Assembly: GCA_021202895.1 (NCBI GenBank) | Contig: JAJQCE010000030.1 | Location: 1-64,000 of the forward strand | DNA: 64,000 bases | Reading direction: 5' to 3' | Source: Ruminococcus sp. | Lineage (GTDB): Bacteria > Bacillota > Clostridia > Oscillospirales > Ruminococcaceae | In this document: positions 57,954-64,000 of the stretch, in pieces | Layout: every line of letters starts with the position of its first letter | Numbering within the stretch: the stretch's first letter is position 1 | Translations under genes and position numbers: made by a program | Notes under the pieces: model-generated | What the model was told of the DNA's origin: nothing | The model's input: only the letters and a program-made list of their open reading frames with translations | Database searches by the model: none

Positions 57954-59492
57954 ATGAATATTAAAGAAGCAAAAGAGCAGATTGAGCACGCTATAAGGTC
58001 TTATCTGCTAAAGGATGAGTACGGCGATTATCTTATTCCGCTGGAGCGTCAGCGTCCGGTGTTCCTTTTAGGACCTCCTGGAATAGGAAAAACGGCTATT
58101 ATGGATCAGATAGCACAGGAAATGCAGATTAACCTTGTGTCGTACGCTATGACGCACCAGACTAGAGAATCTGCGATAGGTCAGCCTATGATAGTTGAGA
58201 AGAACTTTATCGGACGTGAGATAAAGGTTTCTGAAAGCACAATGTCAGAGGTTATAGCCAACATCTATGAAACGATGGAGGAAACGGGTATCAAGGAGGG
58301 CATACTGTTCCTCGATGAAATTAACTGTGTAGACCAGACGATAGCGCCTATGATGCTCCAGTTTCTGCAGTATAAGATTTTCGGCAAGCATCAGATTCCT
58401 GAGGGATGGGTAGTTACCACGGCAGGTAACCCGCCTCAGTACAACCATGCCGTTACCGATTTTGATATTGCGACGCTCGACCGTCTTAAGAAGGTAGACT
58501 GCGTTGCGGACTTTAACTGCTGGAAGGAATTTGCGCTTAAGGCTCAGCTGCATACATCTATCATAACATATCTTACAGAGTTTCCTGAAAATTTCTATGG
58601 CGTAGCCTGCGCAGACGAGAATAATCAGTCGTTCGTTACCGCCCGTGCGTGGGAGGATATGTCGGATATGATGAAGCTGCATGAGGAGGGTGGAGTTGTC
58701 GTTGACCTTATCCTTATTGAGCAGTATGTTCAAAATCACGATATTGCGGTTGATTTTAACGATTTTTATAATTATTATAATGAAGTCAAGGACGCATATG
58801 AGATTGACACGATTTTGCAGGGCAAGGCGTCTGAGCAGATTAAGGCTAACGCTAAGATAGCAGGTAAGGAGGAGAAAGCAATTCTTCTTGACGTTCTTAC
58901 TGCGGAAGCGGCGGGAGCTATGCAGTACAGCCGTGAAACTACACGTCTGCTTACTGAAATGCAGCCGATATTGCAGGATTCAGTAGAGCGTTTAGGTGAG
59001 GGCTTCTCAAACCGTGAGGTTTTCTCAAATCATATCATGCGCAGACAAAAGGATCTTGAGAAAAAGGTTACAGCTCGTGTAATCAGTGCGTCGAATAAAA
59101 AGGTTGAGAGATGGATAATTCATAACCTTGAGGACTACCTTGAAAAGACGACCGACACAAGAGATAACCGCCGCGCAATTATGCTGGTTATGCAGATGTT
59201 TGAGGAAAAGGCAAAAGAGGTTAAGGGAATCACTCAGGCGGCAGTGGCAGTGTTCTTTAATATGATTAAATTTGTAATTGAGGTTTACGGCTTAGGCGAG
59301 GAGCTTTCGACTGTGTTCAATACTCTTGCTATGAACTCAAATGCTGTAAAGTTTATTCAGTCTTACGGCTTTGAAGAATTTATGATGAATCCGTCAGGCG
59401 ATATTCCTCAGGCTGATTACAGCAAATTTGATGAAATTAAAATCAATTACACGGTTGAAGACCCGATGGCAAGATACCGCAGAGGAAACTAA
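57954..59492 (+). CDS. MoxR-type AAA+ ATPase
   Basis: 512-residue AAA+ protein. Walker A GPPGIGKTA (~41-49), the MoxR region TRESAIGQPM, Walker B ILFLDEIN (~118-125), the sensor-1 Asn in TTAGNPPQ and a pore/arginine region (DIATLDRLKKVDC). The C-terminal ~250 residues are helical and family-specific. MoxR ATPases normally act with VWA proteins to mature enzyme complexes or stress responses. None is next to it; infC follows. The only VWA protein in the window is the exported one at 24.7 kb, which cannot be a cytoplasmic partner. CGGAGG precedes the ATG. Function is unknown in detail. Confidence 0.88.
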   Translation: MNIKEAKEQIEHAIRSYLLKDEYGDYLIPLERQRPVFLLGPPGIGKTAIMDQIAQEMQINLVSYAMTHQTRESAIGQPMIVEKNFIGREIKVSESTMSEVIANIYETMEETGIKEGILFLDEINCVDQTIAPMMLQFLQYKIFGKHQIPEGWVVTTAGNPPQYNHAVTDFDIATLDRLKKVDCVADFNCWKEFALKAQLHTSIITYLTEFPENFYGVACADENNQSFVTARAWEDMSDMMKLHEEGGVVVDLILIEQYVQNHDIAVDFNDFYNYYNEVKDAYEIDTILQGKASEQIKANAKIAGKEEKAILLDVLTAEAAGAMQYSRETTRLLTEMQPILQDSVERLGEGFSNREVFSNHIMRRQKDLEKKVTARVISASNKKVERWIIHNLEDYLEKTTDTRDNRRAIMLVMQMFEEKAKEVKGITQAAVAVFFNMIKFVIEVYGLGEELSTVFNTLAMNSNAVKFIQSYGFEEFMMNPSGDIPQADYSKFDEIKINYTVEDPMARYRRGN

Positions 59493-59524
59493 GGGCGTTA
59501 ATAAAAAATTTACATATCCTCTGG

Positions 59525-59553
59525 TTGACAGATTTAAGCTTAAGGTGTATAAT
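59525..59553 (+). promoter_or_regulatory. Sigma-A promoter of infC-rpmI-rplT
   Basis: TTGACA (59525-59530), 17 nt, TATAAT (59548-59553), directly after the MoxR gene. Confidence 0.9.
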
Positions 59554-59559
59554 ATTAAA

Positions 59560-59849
59560 TGCGGTGCTGTGAGATTTGCGCTGCGAAAGGCGATGCTGAT
59601 ATATTTTTAAGCAGCATTGCCTGTAAAAAATATTAAGCAGAGCATTTCTGTTCTCACCTCAAGCGCATAGTAAGCTGTAAAGAGGTTTTCAAGAATTATA
59701 TTCATAAATACAACTATTCGTATAGTTTGTGCGTCTTATGGCGGGCTGTGCGTATAGATAAGCGGCTTTTGTCGTGATGATTATGGTTTTTACGAGTGCG
59801 GAAATGGAAATTACGCACTCGTTTTATTTTTTGATGGAGGTGTACTGTT
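59560..59849 (+). ncRNA. L20-type leader of the infC operon
   Basis: A 290-nt leader with several hairpins lies between the promoter and infC and ends in a strong terminator-like stem (59792-59832). Position, length and terminator agree with the Firmicutes L20 leader, where ribosomal protein L20 binds an rRNA-like structure and causes premature termination. I could not fold it, so the binding site itself is not located. Confidence 0.75.
59792..59832 (+). terminator. Attenuator of the infC leader
   Basis: ACGAGTGCG (59792-59800) pairs with CGCACTCGT (59814-59822), then TTTATTTTTT. It precedes the infC ribosome site by 4 nt. Confidence 0.85.
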
Positions 59850-60368
59850 ATTAACAACAAGGATTACAAGATTAACGAGGATATTCGGGAAAAGGAAATC
59901 CGAGTTATAGATTCCGAGGGAAAGCAGCTTGGAATCATGCCGACAAAAGCGGCGCTGGAGAGAGCGTATAACGAGGATAAGGATTTGGTCAATATTGCGC
60001 CGAATGCGAATCCGCCTGTATGCAAAATCATGGATTACGGTAAGTTTCTTTTCGAGCAGTCGAAGCGTGAAAAGGAAGCGAAAAAAAATCAGCGTGTGAT
60101 GGACGTTAAGTGTATAAGGATGTCGTCCACTACTGAGGAGCATGATTTTAATACAAAGGTAAATCAAGCGTCTAAGTTTTTAAAAAGCGGCGACCGAATC
60201 AAGGTTGAGGTGCGTTTTCGTAAGAGAACGGTGGCTCATCCGCAGTTTGGCGAGAAGCTTTTAAAGAAGTTTGCCGACAGGGTATCTGAGGTCGGAGTTG
60301 TTGATAAGCCGCCTAAGATGGAGGGCAGAAGCTTTGTTATGTTTGTTTCGCCCAAATCCGCAAAGTAG
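59850..60368 (+). CDS. infC: Translation initiation factor IF-3
   Basis: Binds the 30S subunit, prevents premature subunit joining and checks the start codon. The proposed start is the rare ATT at 59850, 9 nt after GGAGG and in frame, giving 172 residues with the expected N-terminus NNKDYKINEDIREKEIRVID. A later ATG at 59937 would remove most of the N-terminal domain. ATT/AUU starts are a known conserved trait of infC and let IF-3 repress its own translation. The C-terminal domain (KEAKKNQRVMDVKCIRMSST; GDRIKVEVRFRKRTVAHPQ) is complete. rpmI follows after 24 nt. Confidence 0.93.
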   Translation: MNNKDYKINEDIREKEIRVIDSEGKQLGIMPTKAALERAYNEDKDLVNIAPNANPPVCKIMDYGKFLFEQSKREKEAKKNQRVMDVKCIRMSSTTEEHDFNTKVNQASKFLKSGDRIKVEVRFRKRTVAHPQFGEKLLKKFADRVSEVGVVDKPPKMEGRSFVMFVSPKSAK

Positions 60369-60392
60369 TGAATTTATAAGGAGGATAAATTT

Positions 60393-60590
60393 ATGCCAAA
60401 GATTAAGACACATTCTGGTGCTAAGAAGCGCTTTTCTACAACTGGAAGCGGCAAGGTAAAGTATCAGAGTACAAACAGAAGACACAGATTGACGCAGAAG
60501 GATCATAACAGAAAGAGAAAGCTCCGTGGTACAACCTATGTATCTGACAGCGATCTCAAGAACGTCAAGAAGCTCATCCCATATAAGTAA
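60393..60590 (+). CDS. rpmI: 50S ribosomal protein L35
   Basis: 65-residue basic large-subunit protein with the family start PKIKTHSGAKKRFSTTGSGK and the middle RRHRLTQKDHNRKRKLRG. AGGAGG-type site (AAGGAGGA) upstream. It is the middle gene of infC-rpmI-rplT, under the same leader control. Ends in IPYK as is common. Confidence 0.97.
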   Translation: MPKIKTHSGAKKRFSTTGSGKVKYQSTNRRHRLTQKDHNRKRKLRGTTYVSDSDLKNVKKLIPYK

Positions 60591-60650
60591 GAACGAGCTG
60601 TTAAAGGCTGAAATGATGAGAAACTAAGAATATTCAGGAGGTAATATATT

Positions 60651-61004
60651 ATGGCTCGTGTAAAGGGCGCAATGATGACTCGAAAGAGAAGAAATAAAAC
60701 GCTTAAGCTTGCAAAGGGATATTTTGGCGCAAAGAGCAAGCATTTTAAGATGGCTAAGCAGGCTGTCATGAAGTCAGGACAGTATGCGTATATCGGAAGA
60801 AAGCAGAAGAAGAGAGAGTTCAGAAGACTGTGGATTACGAGAATTTCCGCAGCTGCAAAGCTTAATGGAATGAATTATTCCACTTTCATGAACGGCTGCA
60901 AGAAAGCAGGCATCGGACTCAACAGAAAGATGCTTTCTGAAATTGCTGTAAATGATCCGGCAGGCTTTACGGCTATTGCAGAACAGGCTAAGGCTGCACT
61001 TTGA
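60651..61004 (+). CDS. rplT: 50S ribosomal protein L20
   Basis: 117-residue early-assembly protein that binds 23S rRNA and represses its own operon through the leader. [23 protein letters not shown] at the start (split here as a basic rRNA-binding tail), [19 protein letters not shown] and the C-terminal globular domain ([18 protein letters not shown]) are complete. GGAGG lies 9 nt upstream. A terminator follows (61020-61051). Confidence 0.97.
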   Translation: MARVKGAMMTRKRRNKTLKLAKGYFGAKSKHFKMAKQAVMKSGQYAYIGRKQKKREFRRLWITRISAAAKLNGMNYSTFMNGCKKAGIGLNRKMLSEIAVNDPAGFTAIAEQAKAAL

Positions 61005-61019
61005 TTTTAACATTAATAA

Positions 61020-61051
61020 CGGGCAGTCCTTTTTAAAGCTGCTCGTTTTTT
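61020..61051 (+). terminator. Hairpin terminator of infC-rpmI-rplT
   Basis: CGGGCAG (61020-61026) pairs with CTGCTCG (61039-61045, one G-T pair), then six T residues. Confidence 0.82.
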
Positions 61052-61069
61052 GCTTTAGGAGGTAAAAAG

Positions 61070-61864
61070 GTGTTTATTTCCTCAAAGGACAATCCGAAAA
61101 TAAAGCTTTACAGAAAGCTGGCATCATGCAAAAGGACTCGTGACGAGGAGGGGCTTTTTATTATTGAGGGTGCCAGAAGCTGCATGGATTTCTTGTCGCA
61201 TGGCATTTGCCCAGAGTGTATTTTTTATACGCAAAGGTCTGTGGAAAGGTATCCTGAGCTTTTTAATTCTCAAGGCTTTGAAAGCATACCCGAAGAAAAA
61301 CGCTTTGAGGTATCTTTGAACGTTGTTGAAAAAATGAGCGGGGTCAATTCTACTCAGGGAGTGTTTGTCGAAGCGAGAAAGCTTGACTCTACGCTGTCTT
61401 TGGAGGAAATAAGAAGCAACGGAAGGTATCTTGTGACGGTTGATTTGAGCGACCCTGGCAATCTTGGAACTATGCTCAGAACCTCCGCCGCAGTTGGACT
61501 TGACGGCGTTATTTTGGCAGGGGATACTGTGGATTTGTATAATCCCAAGGTTGTACGTTCGGCAATGGGAAGTATGCCTAAGCTTAAGCTGTATATTCAA
61601 AGGGACGCTGAAACGGCGCTTAAGACACTTGAAAAGGGCGGGATTAAAACCTGCGCTGCGGTGGTCAGCGGCGGTAAATCAGTCAGAGAGCTTGATTTTT
61701 CAGGCGGCTGCGCTGTTTTGATAGGCAACGAAGCAAGGGGACTTGATGAGAAAATAGCTGGGCTTTGCAGAGAACGGGTTACAGTGGATATGAGCGGAGA
61801 TGTCGAGTCACTTAATGCTGCAATCGCAGCGACAATATTGTTGTGGGAGATGAGTAAGGCTTGA
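61070..61864 (+). CDS. SpoU/TrmH-family RNA 2'-O-methyltransferase
   Basis: 264-residue SAM-dependent methyltransferase of the SPOUT class, probably acting on rRNA or tRNA ribose. The N-terminal substrate-binding domain (SSKDNPKIKLYRKLASCKR) precedes the knotted domain with motif 1 DLSDPGNLGTMLRTS, motif 2 AVLIGNEARGLD and motif 3 SLNAAIAATILLWE. The start is GTG at 61070, 7 nt after AGGAGG. It follows the rplT terminator; the position after infC-rpmI-rplT is common in Firmicutes. Its stop overlaps the dprA start. Confidence 0.92.
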   Translation: MFISSKDNPKIKLYRKLASCKRTRDEEGLFIIEGARSCMDFLSHGICPECIFYTQRSVERYPELFNSQGFESIPEEKRFEVSLNVVEKMSGVNSTQGVFVEARKLDSTLSLEEIRSNGRYLVTVDLSDPGNLGTMLRTSAAVGLDGVILAGDTVDLYNPKVVRSAMGSMPKLKLYIQRDAETALKTLEKGGIKTCAAVVSGGKSVRELDFSGGCAVLIGNEARGLDEKIAGLCRERVTVDMSGDVESLNAAIAATILLWEMSKA

Positions 61865-63102
61865 GCGAAAATATATATGATGATAAGCGCATATATTGGA
61901 TATGGCTGCTTAAGGTTCTGGGAGTTGCAAATCAAAGCTTTTGGACGTTGAGCAGGGGCTACAGACATATTTCAGACTTTGTTGAGGAGCTTAGAAACGG
62001 CAGAGTTGACGAGCTTACCTCCACACAGCGTGACAGAGCGAAAAAGGTAACCTTTGAGGACGCAGAGAGAATCATAGAAAAATGCGAAAGAAATAATGTT
62101 TCAATAATCACTTATATGAATAAGGAGTATCCCAATAGCTTGAGAAAGGTACATAATCCGCCGCCTATTCTTTTTGTAAAGGGCGATGTGACTGTGCTTT
62201 CAGGCTCTGCTGTGGTTGAGGTTGTCGGAACACGCAAGCCATGCGAATATTCTCTGGAAACGACAAGGCTTTTGTGTACGCAGCTTGCAAAATCAGGCGT
62301 GCTTGTCATCTCAGGCTGCGAATCGGGTATAGATGAGCAGGCTAACCAATCGGCGCTTGAAGCAGGCTTTCCTACAGCGGCAGTCTGCGGAAGAGGAATA
62401 CTTGATAAGAAGTCTGTCAATGAGATGACTGAAAAAATTGCGGAAAACGGAGTTGTAGTAGCGGAATATACCGACAGCGACGATTTTGGAACAATCCGCT
62501 TTGATAATAGGAATCGCATAATGTGTTCGCTTGCCGACTGCGTGCTTTTTATAGAATGTGCCGCAGACGGGCATGGACTGAATAACGTCCGCCACGCTCA
62601 GATGCTGGGCATACCGATTTTTGCAGTTCCTCCAGCCGATATAAGCGACAAACGCTTTTTCGGTCAGAGGAATCTGATAAGAAACGGAGCAGTGCCTGTT
62701 TTTGATGCGAATGATTTAATCAAAGTACTTAACGATAAGGATGAAGCTAGGGAAATTCCCATTGTGGAGTATGAAGAGGTTAAACCTGTGAGGAAGAAGA
62801 AAAGCTCTTCAGGCTCTGCTTCTCCGAGGAAAATAAAAAAAGTTCAAAAAAATACCGAAGAGGACTTGCATAAAAGTGAAAATTCTGTTACAATAGATAT
62901 GAGTGCATTAAGCGAGTCGCAAAAGACTATATGTCGGCTGATTGAGCAAAATGAAGAGATGGGTATAAATAAAATATCATCTCAGACAGGCTTTCCTATA
63001 AGCGTGCTGCTTAACGATATGGTTGAGCTTACGATGGAAAGGATTGTCGAGGAGCTGCCAGGCAAGAGATACAGACTCAGAGGTAAGCTTGGCGAAGAAT
63101 AA
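61861..63102 (+). CDS. dprA: DprA/Smf-family DNA-processing protein
   Basis: Loads RecA on incoming single-stranded DNA during natural transformation. 413 residues: an N-terminal helical part (~1-80), the Rossmann domain (VVEVVGTRKPCEYSLETTRLL; VISGCESGIDEQANQSALEAG; RNRIMCSLADCVLFIECAADG) and a C-terminal winged helix (QKTICRLIEQNEEMGINKIS) after a basic linker. Two motifs differ from the common forms: GSR reads GTR, and the usual RGIDxxAH reads SGIDEQAN. The start is taken as TTG at 61861, overlapping the methyltransferase stop by 4 nt; translational coupling would supply initiation. topA follows after 14 nt, a frequent dprA-topA pairing. Confidence 0.9.
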   Translation: MSENIYDDKRIYWIWLLKVLGVANQSFWTLSRGYRHISDFVEELRNGRVDELTSTQRDRAKKVTFEDAERIIEKCERNNVSIITYMNKEYPNSLRKVHNPPPILFVKGDVTVLSGSAVVEVVGTRKPCEYSLETTRLLCTQLAKSGVLVISGCESGIDEQANQSALEAGFPTAAVCGRGILDKKSVNEMTEKIAENGVVVAEYTDSDDFGTIRFDNRNRIMCSLADCVLFIECAADGHGLNNVRHAQMLGIPIFAVPPADISDKRFFGQRNLIRNGAVPVFDANDLIKVLNDKDEAREIPIVEYEEVKPVRKKKSSSGSASPRKIKKVQKNTEEDLHKSENSVTIDMSALSESQKTICRLIEQNEEMGINKISSQTGFPISVLLNDMVELTMERIVEELPGKRYRLRGKLGEE

Positions 63103-63116
63103 AAGGAGAAGATAGT

Positions 63117-64000
63117 TTGGCAAAGCTGATAATTGTAGAATCACCTACAAAGGTTAAGACAATAAAAAGATATTTGAGCGGCGAGTATGAGGTTATAGCG
63201 TCAAGAGGTCACCTGCGTGATCTGCCTAAATCGAAGCTTGGCGTGGATATAGAAAATAATTTTGAGCCGCAGTATATAAACATTAAGGATAAAGAGCAGC
63301 TGATAAAGGATATTAAGAAAAAGGCGAAAAAGTGCGAAGGCGTATACCTTGCAAGCGACCCCGACCGCGAGGGAGAGGCTATTGCTTGGCACTTGGCGCA
63401 GCTGCTTGATTTAGATTTGAATGAGGAAAATCGTGTTGCTTTTAAGGAGTTGACCGCTTCGGGCATTAAGGCAGGCATGGAAGCGCCCAGAAGGATAGAT
63501 ATGAATCTTGTGGATGCACAGCAGGCAAGACGTATCCTTGACAGGATTGTAGGCTATAAGCTTTCGCCGTTTCTGTGGAGAAAGATAAGACGAGGACTTT
63601 CAGCGGGAAGAGTTCAGTCTGTTGCGGTAAAGATGATATGCGACCGTGAAAGAGAGATTGAAGGCTTCGAGCCGAGAGAATACTGGTCGGTTGATGCGAA
63701 ATTTGCTTCAGGCGAAAATGGAAAAAGCTTTGCTGCAAAGCTTGAAAGCGTTGACGGCGAAAAGGCGGAGCTTGAGAGTAAGGCGCAGACAGACGAGATT
63801 TTAAAACGGCTTAACGGAGCAAGCTTTTCAGTTTCAACACTGAAAAAGAGCGTGAGAAGAAAATCTCCTGCCGCACCCTTTACGACGTCTACGCTTCAGC
63901 AGGAGGCTTCAAGGCGGTTGTCCTTTCAGGCAAGGCGAACAATGAGCGTTGCTCAGGAGCTTTATGAGGGCGTTGAGATAAAAGGGCTTGGTCTTACAGG
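63117..64000 (+). CDS. topA: DNA topoisomerase I (5' part; runs off the window)
   Basis: Relaxes negative supercoils during transcription and replication. The first 294 codons are visible. The start is TTG at 63117, 8 nt after AAAGGAG. The TOPRIM domain is KLIIVESPTKVKTIKRYL, then SRGHLRDLP and LASDPDREGEAIAWHLA with the catalytic acidic residues; DAQQARRILDRIVGYKLSP and RRGLSAGRVQSVAVKMICDR follow in the expected order. The active-site Tyr region lies at or beyond the window end (RLSFQARRTMSVAQELYEG is the last conserved stretch seen). Partial at the 3' end because the window ends. Confidence 0.96.
   Translation, partial: MAKLIIVESPTKVKTIKRYLSGEYEVIASRGHLRDLPKSKLGVDIENNFEPQYINIKDKEQLIKDIKKKAKKCEGVYLASDPDREGEAIAWHLAQLLDLDLNEENRVAFKELTASGIKAGMEAPRRIDMNLVDAQQARRILDRIVGYKLSPFLWRKIRRGLSAGRVQSVAVKMICDREREIEGFEPREYWSVDAKFASGENGKSFAAKLESVDGEKAELESKAQTDEILKRLNGASFSVSTLKKSVRRKSPAAPFTTSTLQQEASRRLSFQARRTMSVAQELYEGVEIKGLGLT

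Overview
The window reads as a chromosomal stretch from a low-to-moderate G+C, Gram-positive, spore-forming anaerobe of the Clostridia. A Ruminococcus-like member of the Oscillospiraceae is the best guess. The evidence is spoVS, the dgt-dnaG-rpoD and infC-rpmI-rplT orders, an S-box (SAM-I) leader on metK, L10- and L20-type ribosomal leaders, very regular sigma-A promoters (nearly all with a 17-nt spacer), wall-anchored surface proteins with sortase-like tails and a DUF3343 protein. Species assignment is inference. No phage, IS element, CRISPR array or plasmid function was found.

Layout. 1-4 kb: an L-arabinose pair (araD and an FGGY kinase, minus strand) facing an iron alcohol dehydrogenase. 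4-8.7 kb: an unknown membrane protein with a J-domain-like start, two unknown proteins, a cyclophilin and a decayed stretch. 8.7-12.3 kb: CpsB-like phosphatase, S-box/metK, YmdB-like phosphoesterase, spoVS. 12.3-17.8 kb: a two-gene ABC transporter running into zinc-ribbon and SPFH genes resembling Bacillus ydjGHI, ending in a 38-residue Cys-rich peptide. 17.8-20.2 kb: marR-citrate synthase and a YolD-like gene. 20.2-24 kb: a MacAB-type exporter whose adaptor carries a sigma-factor-like cytoplasmic domain and whose permease is frameshifted. 24.2-31 kb: a giant VWA/pilin-like/Cna-B surface protein, broken in three places including a C7 tract just after its start codon. 31-32.4 kb: rplJ-rplL. 32.5-34.6 kb: pheA, ispF, a MIF-like tautomerase. 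34.6-40 kb: DUF3343, glgB, marR, valS. 40-44.9 kb: ferritin-like protein, hflX, a membrane-protein remnant, a second surface protein whose promoter spacer contains G9, and an unknown acidic protein. 45-47.4 kb: tRNA-Ser(CGA), nicotinamidase and nicotinate phosphoribosyltransferase. 47.4-51 kb: a frameshifted lipoprotein preceded by a 31-bp tandem duplication, then a two-component system. 51-57.7 kb: rpmE, yigZ, dgt-dnaG-rpoD, an Rrf2 regulator and a GH25-like protein. 57.8-64 kb: an orphan MoxR ATPase, infC-rpmI-rplT, a SpoU methyltransferase, dprA and the start of topA.

How it fits together. Most of the window is housekeeping (translation, replication start, cofactor and SAM supply) with ordinary promoters and hairpin terminators. 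The unusual content is in envelope genes. Two surface-protein loci carry homopolymer tracts at positions that would switch translation (C7 at 24641) or tune promoter spacing (G9 at 42391), which suggests phase-variable surface display. Frameshifts, a nonsense codon and a tandem duplication cluster in envelope genes while the core genes are intact. This is either real variation or decay, or assembly error at homopolymers; reads would decide. The sigma-like/MacA fusion is the most unusual protein architecture seen.
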